Shown: positions 16,405 through 24,481, counted from the stretch's first letter. The stretch is DNA of 44,263 nucleotides from Actinomadura fibrosa (GCF_900659615.1 NZ_CAACUY010000061.1:1-44263), one strand, 5' to 3'. The notes: generated from the letters alone by a model not told the origin. Numbers and translations: made by a program.

Positions 16405-16433
16405 GGGCCCGCTCGCACCACGGGAGCGGGCCC
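16405..16433. terminator. Bidirectional hairpin terminator
   Basis: Perfect 10-bp arms GGGCCCGCTC and GAGCGGGCCC with a 9-nt loop lie between the convergent genes ending at 16387 and 16457. Confidence 0.8.
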
Positions 16434-16456
16434 GCACCAGGCGGTTCCCGGCTTCG

Positions 16457-16810
16457 TCAGCTCGGCTGCCACAACTCGACCCGGTTGCCCTCCGGATCCG
16501 TGACCCAGCCGAACCGGCCGACGCCCTCGATGTCCTGGGTCTCCTTGGCGACGTCCGCGCCCTTCTCGCGCAGCTGCGCGAGCATCGCGTCCAGGTCGCG
16601 GACACGGAAGTTGAGCATCGTCTGCTGCGAGGGCGAGCCGAAGTACTCGGTCCCGGACTCGAAGGTCGCGAACACCGTCACCCCGGCCTCCGGACGCCAC
16701 AGCCCGTTCTCATCGGCGTCCAAGCCCAGGAATTCGCGGTACCACGCACCCAGGGCCGCCGGATCCGCGGCGCGCAAGAAGTAGCCGCCTATGCCGAGCA
16801 CACGTTCCAT
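16457..16810 (-). CDS. VOC-family (glyoxalase/bleomycin resistance-like) protein
   Basis: The 117-residue protein is a single VOC unit: IGGYFLRAADPAALGAWYREFLGLD, VFATFESGTEYFG, MLNFRVRDLDAMLAQLREKGADV, WVTDPEGNRVELWQPS. The terminal Glu of NRVELW is the usual metal ligand, but the N-terminal position that often carries His or Gln is Gly/Tyr here, so metal binding is uncertain. It is typical of small lyase-like or antibiotic-binding paralogues. The start ATG 16810 lacks a strong ribosome binding site. Confidence 0.85.
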   Translation of the reverse strand: MERVLGIGGYFLRAADPAALGAWYREFLGLDADENGLWRPEAGVTVFATFESGTEYFGSPSQQTMLNFRVRDLDAMLAQLREKGADVAKETQDIEGVGRFGWVTDPEGNRVELWQPS

Positions 16811-16921
16811 GCAGCCATCCTGCCCCAGGCCCCACCCGAAGGCGCCCACTTCCCGTGTCACCGACCCGCTGCCGGACATGGCCTGGGCCCGGTCTTGCCT
16901 TGGAGCAGCAGACTCGTTCGG

Positions 16922-17644
16922 CTACCGGTTCTGGGCCTCGCCGACAAGCGCCGCGTTCTGACGTTCGAGCGCCTTGACCGCCCCTCCATGCCAGCTATCG
17001 GCAAGGGCCTGGGAGAAGGGATCGGGGAAGATCTCGTCCTCTCCCTTGTCCAGCGCGTCGAGGATGGCCGCGGCCACCGACCGCGGTGACGCCTTCGGGA
17101 GTTCGAGGTCGCGCACCATGTCGGTGTCCACGGGACCGGGCAGCACGGCGTGGACGTCCACGCTCTGGCCGGCGAGAGTGGCACGCAGCGACTGCGTCAG
17201 CGAGAAGGCGGCCGCCTTGGAGATCGAGTACGCGGGACTGATGGGCACGGCGGCCACCGCGGCCAGTGACAGCACGTTGACGATCGCGCCTCGTGACTCG
17301 ATGAGCCGAGGCAGGAAGGCCTGCGTGACGGCGTAGGGGCCGAAGAGGTTGACCGCGAGATGCCGTTCGAGGGCGGCTCGATCGGCCAAAGCCTCATGGC
17401 CGTAGACGCCCGCGTTGTTGATCAGGACGTCGAGCGAGTCGACGGTCTCGGCGGCGAGGTCGATCTGGGCGGCGTCCGTCACGTCCAGGATCAAAGGCGT
17501 GACGCGCTCGTCCGCGGTATCCAGGGCCTGCCGTGTGCCGGCGTAGACCCGTCCGGCGCCCCTGCTCAGCGCCTCCTCGACCAGCGCCCGTCCTATACCG
17601 CGGTTGGCTCCGGTGACCAGGACCGTCTTGTCCGTGAGCGTCAT
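16922..17644 (-). CDS. Short-chain dehydrogenase/reductase (classical SDR)
   Basis: The 240-residue protein has TGANRGIG (cofactor loop), LDVTD, NNAG, a catalytic Ser region (VLSLAAVAAVP) and YSISK (Tyr and Lys). It matches the SDR subgroup of 230-240 residues that ends by forming short C-terminal helices. GAGGAGC precedes ATG 17644. It is divergent from an ECF sigma gene, with two perfect 10-bp palindromes between them, so it may belong to that sigma factor's regulon. Substrate unknown. Confidence 0.9.
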   Translation of the reverse strand: MTLTDKTVLVTGANRGIGRALVEEALSRGAGRVYAGTRQALDTADERVTPLILDVTDAAQIDLAAETVDSLDVLINNAGVYGHEALADRAALERHLAVNLFGPYAVTQAFLPRLIESRGAIVNVLSLAAVAAVPISPAYSISKAAAFSLTQSLRATLAGQSVDVHAVLPGPVDTDMVRDLELPKASPRSVAAAILDALDKGEDEIFPDPFSQALADSWHGGAVKALERQNAALVGEAQNR

Positions 17645-17651
17645 GTGTGCT

Positions 17652-17681
17652 CCTCATGAGGTGGAATCGAGCCGTCGACGG
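17652..17681. promoter_or_regulatory. Two 10-bp palindromes between SDR and sigma genes
   Basis: CCTCATGAGG (17652-17661, overlapping the SDR ribosome binding site) and CCGTCGACGG (17672-17681) are both perfect palindromes within 30 bp of the SDR start. They could bind a regulator or be chance; the arms are unrelated. Confidence 0.35.
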
Positions 17682-17798
17682 TGCAGACACCACGCTGTGG
17701 AGGAATCGGGCGGGCGTGGAGCGCCCAGTTCTCGGCCGGCCCGGTGTCAGAACCGGAGAAGGGCCGGCGGGAACCGACACCAGGCGGGGTGATGAGAC

Positions 17799-18812
17799 GT
17801 GACGGCGAGCGAGCTGATCGCGAGGGCGCGGGCCGGCGACGGCGAGGCGTTCCGGCAGTTGACCGAGCCGCATCGCCGGGAGTTGCACATGCATTGCTAC
17901 CGGCTGCTCGGCTCGTTCCAGGACGCCGAGGACGCTCTGCAGGACACGCTGCTCGCGGCGTGGCGGGCACTCGACCGGTTCGGCGGTCGCGCCTCGATCC
18001 GCACCTGGCTGTACCGGATCGCCACGAACCAGTGCCTCAACGCGATTCGATCGGCCGGCCGTCGCCCGGCGAAGGAGTGGGACGTGCCCAGGATCGAACC
18101 GCCGGAGCCGAGCCGACTCGGCGAAGTCGTGTGGCTGGAGCCGTACCCTGACGCTCTCTTCGACGGTGCGATCGCCGCGCCGCCCGGACCGGAAGCACGC
18201 TATGAGCAGAAAGAGGCCATCTCGCTGGCGTTCGTCACCGCGCTGCAGATCCTGCCGGCACGCCAACGCGCCGTCCTGATCCTGCGCGAGGTGCTCGGCT
18301 ACCCGGCGGCCGAGGTCGCCGGGATGCTCGACTCCTCCGTCGATTCGGTCAACAGCGCGCTCAAACGGGCACGCGCCACGCTGCACCGGCGAATCCCGCC
18401 GAGCGGGATGGACGGGTCACCACCCGCGCCCCCTTCGCCGGCCCAAGAGGCACTCGTGGCGGAGTTCGCCCGTGCCTACGAGTCCGGCGACGTCGACGCC
18501 CTGGTCGGCCTGCTCACCGACGACGCCCGCGTCTCCATGCCGCCGATGCCGCTGGAATACCTCGGCCGCGACGCCGTCGCCGGGTTCTACGCCGCGCTCA
18601 TGACCGCCGACCGGAAGTACCACCTGGTGCCTACGCGCGCGAACGGCCAACCGGCATTCGGTACCTATCTGCGCTCGGGCCGCGATGGCATCCGGCGTGG
18701 GACGGGCCTCGTGGTCCTCACCTTGGCCGGCGATCGTCTCCACGCCGTGACCCGTTTCGACAACAGCGTCCTTCCATGGTTCGGGCTCCCGCGGTCCCTC
18801 CCCTGCGACTGA
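17799..18812 (+). CDS. ECF sigma factor with C-terminal SnoaL-like domain (SigX5/TIGR02960-like)
   Basis: The 337-residue protein has sigma region 2 (HCYRLLGSFQDAEDALQDTLLAAWRALDRFGGRASIRTWLYRIATNQCLNAIR), the WLEPYPDALFDG linker typical of this group, and region 4 (LPARQRAVLILREVLGYPAAEVAGMLDSSVDSVNSALKRAR); residues 215-337 form a SnoaL_2-like domain. Such fused domains replace a separate anti-sigma factor and modulate activity. No anti-sigma gene is nearby, which fits. GTG 17799 was chosen as the beginning of the conserved N terminus. The divergent SDR gene is the obvious candidate target. Confidence 0.9.
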   Translation: MTASELIARARAGDGEAFRQLTEPHRRELHMHCYRLLGSFQDAEDALQDTLLAAWRALDRFGGRASIRTWLYRIATNQCLNAIRSAGRRPAKEWDVPRIEPPEPSRLGEVVWLEPYPDALFDGAIAAPPGPEARYEQKEAISLAFVTALQILPARQRAVLILREVLGYPAAEVAGMLDSSVDSVNSALKRARATLHRRIPPSGMDGSPPAPPSPAQEALVAEFARAYESGDVDALVGLLTDDARVSMPPMPLEYLGRDAVAGFYAALMTADRKYHLVPTRANGQPAFGTYLRSGRDGIRRGTGLVVLTLAGDRLHAVTRFDNSVLPWFGLPRSLPCD

Positions 18813-18847
18813 CCGCCTTGCTTTCAGGTTCCGGTCGGTCGGGTCGA

Positions 18848-19042
18848 TCAGCTGAGTCGGCCGGCCTTGATCCCTTGGACGAACGCGCGCCAGCTCGCGG
18901 CGTCCAGAGTCAGTTTCGGGCCCTCGGGATCCTTAGAGTCCCGCACGCCGATCCCATCGCCGAACCCCGCCACTTCGACGCAATTGCCGCCCGAGTGGTC
19001 GCTCCGACTGCTCTTGCGCCACTGGACGCACTGGCTTCCCAT
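18848..19042 (-). CDS. DUF397 domain protein (first copy)
   Basis: The 64-residue protein has the DUF397 pattern: WRKSSRSDHSGGNCVEVA, GIGVRDSKDPEGPKLTLDAASWRAFV. DUF397 proteins are small partners of XRE/DUF5753 regulators in actinomycetes. It is the third gene of the XRE-DUF397-DUF397 operon, 8 bp after its paralogue, which it resembles over nearly its whole length, so it is a recent tandem duplicate. Confidence 0.9.
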   Translation of the reverse strand: MGSQCVQWRKSSRSDHSGGNCVEVAGFGDGIGVRDSKDPEGPKLTLDAASWRAFVQGIKAGRLS

Positions 19043-19050
19043 GACGCCCC

Positions 19051-19260
19051 TCAGGCCGCTCCCGGCCGATCGGCCTTGATCCCTCGGATGAACGCGCGCC
19101 AGCTCGTGGCGTCCAGAGTGAGTTTCGGGCCCTCAGGGTTCTTGGAGTCGCGAACGCCGATTCCGTCGCCGAGCCCCGCCACCTCGACGCATTCGCCGCC
19201 GCTGTGGCCACTATGACTGCTCTTGCGCCACTCAATGGCATGTGAGCCTGACGCTTTCAT
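19051..19260 (-). CDS. DUF397 domain protein (second copy, coupled to the XRE regulator)
   Basis: The 69-residue DUF397 protein (WRKSSHSGHSGGECVEVAG, GVRDSKNPEGPKLTLDATSWRAFI) begins within the stop of the XRE gene (ATGA overlap at 19257-19260), showing translational coupling. Its tight link suggests it is the cognate partner of that regulator, as in WhiJ-like modules of Streptomyces. Confidence 0.9.
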   Translation of the reverse strand: MKASGSHAIEWRKSSHSGHSGGECVEVAGLGDGIGVRDSKNPEGPKLTLDATSWRAFIRGIKADRPGAA

Positions 19261-20054
19261 AGGTCCTCCTGTAGAGACCTGAGCATTGCTCGCGACTCTT
19301 CGATGGGGAGTGCGTGACCTCGGACTAGATCCCAGCGTACAAGCTTCTCTTTGACCTTGCTCGGATCTCTGATGAGCATGCCTTCTCCGGAGGACTCGGT
19401 ATAGGCGATATCCGCCTGGTCCTTGAATCCCAAGATCATCAGAAGTCCTTCGAGCCCTGCGTGATAGCCCACCCGCTCCGGCACGATGTTGAGCATCACG
19501 GTCGGCTGCTCGCTCGCCTTCAGCAAGGCGTCGAGCTGCTCATGCATGACCTCCTTGCCCCCGACCTTGCGGCGCAGAGCGGTCTCCTCCAAGGTCAGCC
19601 AAACTCGGGGCGGGTCCTCCTGTGAGAGCAGGGCCTGGCGGCTCATCCGCTTGGCGATCAGGTCCTGAGTGCCATATGTGTCGATAGCGCTGATCACGGT
19701 CTCTGCGTAGCGCTCGGTCTGGAACAACCCGGAGATGATGAGCGGACAGTAGGCGCGGACCGTCCGAGCCCGCTTCTCGTGATCCGCGTACTCGGGAAAA
19801 CCCGGAGGAAGTGCCGCTTGCAGCTCGATGTCGATGGCGAGCTTCCAGAGGCGGTGGAAGTGGCCGCCGGTGGTGAAGTAGGTGTCGAGGTCGAGGGCGC
19901 TCTGCTCGGAGATCTTGCGGCCGCTCTCCATGGTGCTGATCCATTGCGGCGTGCAGCCGAGAGCGTCCGCGAGTTCCTTGCCGGTGAGGCCGGACGCTTC
20001 GCGCATGCGGCGGAGTTCGGAGCCGAAGAACATGCGGGCTCGGTTCGCGTTCAC
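19257..20054 (-). CDS. XRE-family helix-turn-helix regulator with DUF5753 domain
   Basis: The 265-residue protein has an N-terminal HTH (residues about 12-60: GSELRRMREASGLTGKELADALGCTPQWISTMESGRK) and a DUF5753 domain (FPEYADHEKRARTVRAYCPLIISGLFQTERYAETVI to the C terminus). GTG 20054 has GGAGG 6 bp upstream and is preferred over an upstream start at 20132. It leads a three-gene operon with two DUF397 genes and is divergent from two coupled small ORFs. This is the layout of WhiJ/AbaA-type developmental regulator modules; the ligand is unknown. Confidence 0.9.
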   Translation of the reverse strand: MNANRARMFFGSELRRMREASGLTGKELADALGCTPQWISTMESGRKISEQSALDLDTYFTTGGHFHRLWKLAIDIELQAALPPGFPEYADHEKRARTVRAYCPLIISGLFQTERYAETVISAIDTYGTQDLIAKRMSRQALLSQEDPPRVWLTLEETALRRKVGGKEVMHEQLDALLKASEQPTVMLNIVPERVGYHAGLEGLLMILGFKDQADIAYTESSGEGMLIRDPSKVKEKLVRWDLVRGHALPIEESRAMLRSLQEDL

Positions 20055-20200
20055 GGGGGGCCTCCGGAGTAACCGCGAGGGCGGGTTGTTTCGATCTTCC
20101 GCTGGGGTTGATCGGGGGTTGTGAGCGGTCACTTCCCGAGCGTAACCAATGTTTGTGAATCTGGCGGTGGTGTTTCGGAGACGACGGTGAAAGGGCTTCC

Positions 20201-20455
20201 GTGGGTATGAAGGTGTATTTCGGTGACTTGCAGGAAGGTGTGCGATTCGCCCCGCTTTCTGGGTGGTACAGCGAGCCGTTCGAGGACGGCTTCACGGCGC
20301 GGCGGCTCGCGGGGCTGAGCGAATATCAGCTCCGCAACGGGTGCCTGGACGAGGTGCGCGCGGGTGACATGGGGGAGTTGTGGCTCCTGTGTGACGCGCA
20401 GACGCGGCTCGCGGAGCGGGTGGCGGTCGCGGAGAGTGTCAGGGGACGTGTGTGA
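20201..20455 (+). CDS. Small hypothetical protein next to the XRE/DUF397 module
   Basis: The 84-residue protein begins at GTG 20201 (AAAGGG upstream; ATG 20207 is an alternative). Sequence includes KVYFGDLQEGVRFAPLSGWYSEPFEDGFTARRL in two pieces around FAPL, and ends in a charged helix (ELWLLCDAQTRLAERVAVAESV). No family recognised. Its stop overlaps the start of the next gene (GTGA at 20452-20455), so the two are translated as a pair. Confidence 0.65.
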   Translation: MGMKVYFGDLQEGVRFAPLSGWYSEPFEDGFTARRLAGLSEYQLRNGCLDEVRAGDMGELWLLCDAQTRLAERVAVAESVRGRV

Positions 20456-20730
20456 CCGAGATGGCGCAGGCCCGGCTGGCGGCGCTGGGGATGCATCTGC
20501 GGGCCCACGGCTTCGCGACCGAGACGGTGGACGGTGGGCTCGTCGTCCGCAACTCGGCCTCGCCCGGGTGCTGTGACGCGCAGCCGACGGCGGCGGACAC
20601 GATCCGGTGCCGTCCCCACACCGGGGACGGGGGCCGGTACTGGTTCTTCACGTCGTGGGGCCTGCCCATCGCGGAGGCGGACCGGGTCACCGACGCGCTC
20701 GTCAGGATCAAGGGGTATCTGGGCGCCTGA
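20452..20730 (+). CDS. Small hypothetical protein, conserved type found beside XRE/DUF397 loci
   Basis: The 92-residue protein contains LRAHGFATETVDGGLVVRN, PGCCDAQPTAADTIRCRPHTGDGGRYWFF and TSWGLPIAEADRVTDALVRIKGYLG. I recall similar short proteins encoded beside XRE/DUF5753-DUF397 genes in other actinomycetes, but know no function. Three cysteines (two adjacent) could bind metal or form a disulfide. It is coupled to the upstream small ORF by a GTGA overlap. Confidence 0.7.
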   Translation: MTEMAQARLAALGMHLRAHGFATETVDGGLVVRNSASPGCCDAQPTAADTIRCRPHTGDGGRYWFFTSWGLPIAEADRVTDALVRIKGYLGA

Positions 20731-20830
20731 TCGTGGTCCGCGCATGCTTCGACGGGCGTGGAAATAGTGGGGCTCTACGGTCGTGCTGGGCCCGGCGGCG
20801 GGTTCCGGTTCTGGTGGTGGGAGGTAGGGG

Positions 20831-21358
20831 ATGGACGACGAGGTACCGGCCACGGACGAGCGTGACCCGGCGGCGGTGGTGACGGGGATGATCGACCACG
20901 TGCTCACGCTGGCGGAGACGTGGACGGCGTGGGGCGGCCGTCCGCTGCCCGCCGATGACCGGATCTACACGCCGCACAAGGCGGTCCGTCGCGTCGCGGA
21001 CCATCTCGTCGACCACCTGGCGGAGATCGAGGCGCGGCTGTCCGGGCGGGAGCCGCTCGCCGACCACTGGCACGCGTCGATGGTCACGACTCCGGCGGAC
21101 CTGGCACCCTTCACCGGGGAGGACCTGGACGAGGCGCGGAGCCGGCTGGGCAGGCTGGGGCTCGTGTGGGCCGCCCGGCTCGGCGCGCTGACGGACGACC
21201 AGCTCGACCGGTCGCCCGGAAAGGGCTGGACGTTCCGGCAGATCGCCTTCCACATGGGCGACTCGACCTACTACGCCGACTCCGTCGGGCATCTGGCGGT
21301 CGCCGGAGAGGGCACAGGTCCGAACCCGGCCGCGCTCACCCAGCCCAGAACCGGTTGA
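20831..21358 (+). CDS. DinB-like four-helix bundle protein
   Basis: The 175-residue helical protein has DinB_2-type features: a first helix (MIDHVLTLAETWTAW), the His-bearing second helix (KAVRRVADHLVDHLAEIE), and WTFRQIAFHMGDSTYYADSVG near the end, giving candidate His metal ligands. DinB-like proteins include thiol-dependent enzymes and stress proteins; this one cannot be assigned further. GGGAGGTAGGGG precedes ATG 20831. It stands alone and converges on a hydrolase gene. Confidence 0.75.
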   Translation: MDDEVPATDERDPAAVVTGMIDHVLTLAETWTAWGGRPLPADDRIYTPHKAVRRVADHLVDHLAEIEARLSGREPLADHWHASMVTTPADLAPFTGEDLDEARSRLGRLGLVWAARLGALTDDQLDRSPGKGWTFRQIAFHMGDSTYYADSVGHLAVAGEGTGPNPAALTQPRTG

Positions 21359-21392
21359 GAGCCCGGACGCTCCCTGCCATCGGCCGGCATGG

Positions 21393-22172
21393 TCAGCGTC
21401 TGTCGTGCTCTTCCAAGAAGGCGCGCACAACCGCGTGTGGACGCTCGCTCGCGACCCAGTAGACATGGCGCTCGCCGTCGAATACCCGCAAGGTGCTTCG
21501 GGGGATCTCCCGGGCGAGAAGCCTGGCGTTCTCCACGACCGCCAGCTCGTCATCGGCACCGTGGAGGATCAGCGTCGGAGGCTTGATCTGGGCGGGCACC
21601 GGCCCGTCGTGACGTGCGACGGCGGCGAGATGGGCGCCCATCGCGCTGATGGACGCGGACGGGAGCACCGATGTCGCGGTGTGCGGATGCTCGGCCAGCC
21701 AGGCGTCGGTGTAGAAGAGCGCGGACAGCCGCGCGCCGTCTCCCGAGTTGAGGGCGTCCGTCGCGTGCTGCGGACGGGCCACGCCGGTTCCGTCGCCGAC
21801 GGTGGTCGAGCCGAGCACCAGCGCCGCCACCCGGTCCGGGTGGAGAGCGCCGAGCCACTGCGCGATGCGCCCGCCCATCGAGTGCCCGTAGACCATCGCC
21901 CGCTGGACGCCTGCCGCATCGAGCACCGCGACGGCATCCCGGGCGAAGCCTGACATCGACCAGTCGTCCGGGAAGTGGTCGCCGCTTGCGCCGGTGCCGC
22001 GGTGGTCCATGACGATGACGGGTCTGCCGTCGAAGTCGCCGTCCGCGGAGTCCCAGCCGTGGTGATCGAGCGCCAGGCCCTGGATGAGGAGGAGCGGTGT
22101 CGTCTCGCGGTCGGTCTCGCCGGTCACGGCGTACCAGATCTTCTGTCCGTCATCGGTGTTCGCGTAGCCCAC
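21393..22172 (-). CDS. Alpha/beta-fold hydrolase
   Basis: The 259-residue hydrolase has the full set of catalytic landmarks: LLLIQGLALDHHGW (oxyanion loop), VIVMDHRGTGASG, nucleophile elbow GHSMGGRIAQWLG, acid strand LILHGADDELA and terminal His in GERHVYW. It resembles 3-oxoadipate enol-lactonase/haloperoxidase-like hydrolases, which have very varied substrates. It is not in an obvious operon. Confidence 0.88.
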   Translation of the reverse strand: MGYANTDDGQKIWYAVTGETDRETTPLLLIQGLALDHHGWDSADGDFDGRPVIVMDHRGTGASGDHFPDDWSMSGFARDAVAVLDAAGVQRAMVYGHSMGGRIAQWLGALHPDRVAALVLGSTTVGDGTGVARPQHATDALNSGDGARLSALFYTDAWLAEHPHTATSVLPSASISAMGAHLAAVARHDGPVPAQIKPPTLILHGADDELAVVENARLLAREIPRSTLRVFDGERHVYWVASERPHAVVRAFLEEHDRR

Positions 22173-22311
22173 ACATCGATTCTGTCGAGGGGCACCGACA
22201 TTCAGGGGACGCCTCCCTGGTGCCGGGTCGCAACAGAGGCCACCTCGTGATCCGGGTTCGCCTTACACGATCTTGGGGTGGCGGTGATAATGGGGGCTGT
22301 GGGTCGCGTGG

Positions 22312-22328
22312 TGTGACGGTGCGTCACA
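22312..22328. promoter_or_regulatory. CRP-like perfect palindrome, TGTGACG-GTG-CGTCACA
   Basis: Perfect 7-bp arms with a 3-bp centre. The core matches the CRP/FNR-type half site TGTGA/TCACA with a 7-bp rather than 6-bp gap. A further TGTGACG half site lies at 22369-22375 and a second inverted repeat ATTGC-N8-GCAAT at 22342-22359. All lie within 155 bp upstream of the secreted esterase start. Confidence 0.6.
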
Positions 22329-22415
22329 TGCGCGGGCCGCTATTGCACTTATTGGCAATACTTGCGAGTGTGACGCTCGGGACAGTAGTTTCTTCGGGCG
22401 AGTGAGCGCCGGGCC

Positions 22416-22457
22416 GGAGCGGCCTGATCGGCTGCGGGAGCGGCCTGACCGGCTGGG
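22416..22457 (+). repeat. 21-nt tandem repeat in the esterase leader
   Basis: Two adjacent 21-nt units (22416-22436, 22437-22457) sharing GGAGCGGCCTGA and CGGCTG differ at two bases. The second ends at the GGGGAG ribosome binding site. Confidence 0.8.
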
Positions 22458-22463
22458 GAGTCC

Positions 22464-23720
22464 ATGAAGAAGCGTACCGACAGGAAGATCGCCATCGCGG
22501 GCACCGCCGCGGCCGCCGTGCTGCTGCCCGCCGTGATGGTGGGGCTCGCGCAGGCGGGCGTGGGCACCTCGTCCGCGAAGAAGGAGTCGGCGTCGGAGAA
22601 CGAGCCGATCCCGTCGTTCGGTCCGCTGGCGCAGCAGGCGCAGGCGTCGGTGTCGGCGTCGCCGTCCGCGTCGCCCAAGGCGGCGCCGAAGCTGCCCGCG
22701 AAGGCGCTGACCACGAACCCGTTCACGACCGGCGGCGGGTCGCCGAGCGCGAACGACCCCGACCGGAACGCCGCGCAGCACGGCAAGAAGCCGCACATGC
22801 CGGCGAGCGACGGGCTCAAGGGCTACAAGACGGCGGACGACGGCGCGAAGATCACCAAGGTCGCGAAGGTCAACTCCTCGCAGTTCGACGTCACGATCGC
22901 GTCCCCGGCCCTCGGCGCCGAGGTGAAGACCCGCGTGATGATCCCGAAGGGCTGGAAGCAGTCCTCGACCCGCACCTGGCCGGTCGTGTACGCCTACCAC
23001 GGCGGCAACAACAAGTACACGTCCTGGACGAAGGACTCCAACATCGCGAAGGTCGCCGCCGGGTACTCGGCGATGGTCGTGATGCCCGAGGGCGGCTGGA
23101 ACGGCTCGTACACCAACTGGTGGAACGGCGGCAGGGGCGGCATCCCCGAGTGGGAGACCTTCCACATCAACGAGGTCATCCCGCTGATGGAGCGGAACTT
23201 CCACGCGGGGTCGAGCCGCGCCGCGATCGGGCTGTCGTCCGGCGGGCAGGGCGCGATCACCTACACCGAGCGCCACCCCGGCCTGTTCAAGTACGTCGCG
23301 TCCTACAGCGGGCCGCTGAACATCACCGCGCCCGGCATGCCGGCGGTCCTGACCGCGATGAACAAGGAGGCGGGCACCTCCATCTGGGGCGACCCGGTCA
23401 CCAACCGCGCGAACTGGCAGGCCCACGACGGGACGGTGATGGTCGCCAAGCTGAAGGGCGTCGGCGTCTACGTGTCGTCCGGGAACGGCGAGGTCGGCCC
23501 GTACGACAAGCCGGGCACGGCGGCCTGGGACGCGGGGCGCGTCGGCGAGCAGCTCGCGGGCCAGATGAACGAGAACTTCGTCGCGGCCGCCCGGCGGGCG
23601 GGCGTGCCGGTCACCGCCAACCTGTACGGGCCGGGCATGCACAACTGGAAGTACTGGAAGCGCGAGCTGGTCCGGAGCTGGCCCGCCGTCGCCGCCGCCA
23701 TCGGCGCCCGCAAGGGCTGA
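22464..23720 (+). CDS. Secreted esterase, alpha/beta hydrolase of the esterase D/antigen 85-like family
   Basis: The 418-residue protein begins with a signal peptide (RKIAIAGTAAAAVLLPAVMVGLAQAGVG). A low-complexity Ser/Ala/Pro-rich linker (residues about 45-110) follows. The catalytic domain has VVYAYHGGNNKYTSW, MVVMPEGGWNGSYTNWW, nucleophile elbow GLSSGGQGAI and terminal His in GPGMHNWKYW, as in PF00756 esterases and mycolyltransferases. It is likely an exported esterase or acyltransferase; the trehalose-mycolate role of true antigen 85 is not implied. GGGGAG precedes ATG 22464. Its upstream region carries a CRP-like palindrome. Confidence 0.88.
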   Translation: MKKRTDRKIAIAGTAAAAVLLPAVMVGLAQAGVGTSSAKKESASENEPIPSFGPLAQQAQASVSASPSASPKAAPKLPAKALTTNPFTTGGGSPSANDPDRNAAQHGKKPHMPASDGLKGYKTADDGAKITKVAKVNSSQFDVTIASPALGAEVKTRVMIPKGWKQSSTRTWPVVYAYHGGNNKYTSWTKDSNIAKVAAGYSAMVVMPEGGWNGSYTNWWNGGRGGIPEWETFHINEVIPLMERNFHAGSSRAAIGLSSGGQGAITYTERHPGLFKYVASYSGPLNITAPGMPAVLTAMNKEAGTSIWGDPVTNRANWQAHDGTVMVAKLKGVGVYVSSGNGEVGPYDKPGTAAWDAGRVGEQLAGQMNENFVAAARRAGVPVTANLYGPGMHNWKYWKRELVRSWPAVAAAIGARKG

Positions 23721-23726
23721 CCCGCC

Positions 23727-23748
23727 CCGCCCCGGACGTCCCGGGCGG
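23727..23748 (+). terminator. Hairpin after the secreted esterase gene
   Basis: CCGCCC/GGGCGG arms with one internal mismatch and two or three further pairs start 6 bp after the stop. It may terminate the esterase transcript, although the next gene starts only 10 bp beyond. Confidence 0.4.
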
Positions 23749-23757
23749 CCGGTAGCG

Positions 23758-24312
23758 ATGAAGGGGTTCGCGCGACGGGAGTTCCAGCTCGTCCTGCTGC
23801 GCCGGATGGCCGACTACCAGCCGGTCCTGGTCGAAGGGGCGATGCGCGAGCTGGGCGCCTCCCGGACGGAGATGCGGGAGGTCAACGCCCGCTGGCAGCG
23901 CATCCTCCGGTCGCGGACGTTCCCGCGCGGGCTGCGCCGCTACGAGGCCGTGCTCGGCCCGGCGGCCGTGGAGGAGCGGCGGGTCGGCGACGTGGTGTGC
24001 GAGGTGGCGTGGTGGCCGCCGCTGCCGCTGTGGCCCGGGCTGCGTTTCGAGGTCGTGCTCGCGCCGGACGGCTCGGTCGCGCACGAGTGGCTCGTCCGGG
24101 ACGCCGGTGTCCCGGTGCCGCGGCTGGAGACGGTCGATGACCTGGTTCCGTGGTCGTGCGTGGTCGGCGACCTGGAGGCGCGCTTCGGGCCGGTCGTCCA
24201 CCAGGACGGGGACGCGCCCAGCCGGTGGCATGTCACGTTCACCGCGCCGGACGGCGCCTCCTACGTCGCGCATTTCGTCTGGGGCCTCCTGCACGAGGTG
24301 GCCGGCGTCTGA
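23758..24312 (+). CDS. Hypothetical protein, 184 residues
   Basis: A cytoplasmic alpha/beta protein without signal peptide or recognisable family. Helical N terminus (FQLVLLRRMADYQPVLVEGAMRELGASRTEMREVNARWQRIL, given in parts) is followed by strands rich in Trp (VAWWPPLPLWPGLRF, DDLVPWSCVVGDLEARFG, HFVWGLLHEVAGV). ATG 23758 has only a weak ribosome binding site, so translation may depend on the esterase transcript 37 bp upstream. Confidence 0.6.
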   Translation: MKGFARREFQLVLLRRMADYQPVLVEGAMRELGASRTEMREVNARWQRILRSRTFPRGLRRYEAVLGPAAVEERRVGDVVCEVAWWPPLPLWPGLRFEVVLAPDGSVAHEWLVRDAGVPVPRLETVDDLVPWSCVVGDLEARFGPVVHQDGDAPSRWHVTFTAPDGASYVAHFVWGLLHEVAGV

Positions 24313-24481
24313 AAACAGCGCGAGCGGCGAGGCCGACAGTGCGCTCTTGGCCACGATTTGGGCATTCTTGGCGATTTCTGGACCGCCGCCTCGGCCGCCC
24401 TTGCGGTGCCGCCCGTAGCGTGGTGTCCATGCGCGCTGTGCCGATGCGCGGAATGTCCGTCCGTGCCGGGGGAGGTCGGCG

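Larger units (their letters stand above)
22173..22463. other. 291-bp intergenic region upstream of the secreted esterase
   Basis: No convincing gene is seen. The region holds the CRP-like palindrome, an additional inverted repeat and a half site, and ends in a 21-nt tandem repeat just before the ribosome binding site. Local AT content around 22340-22390 is higher than the surroundings, which fits a promoter, but I could not assign -35 and -10 boxes with confidence. Confidence 0.6.

Noticed and set aside
21359..21392. Terminator between the DinB-like and hydrolase genes
   Set aside because: The CCAT/ATGG arms around CGGCCGGC are too short to be convincing.
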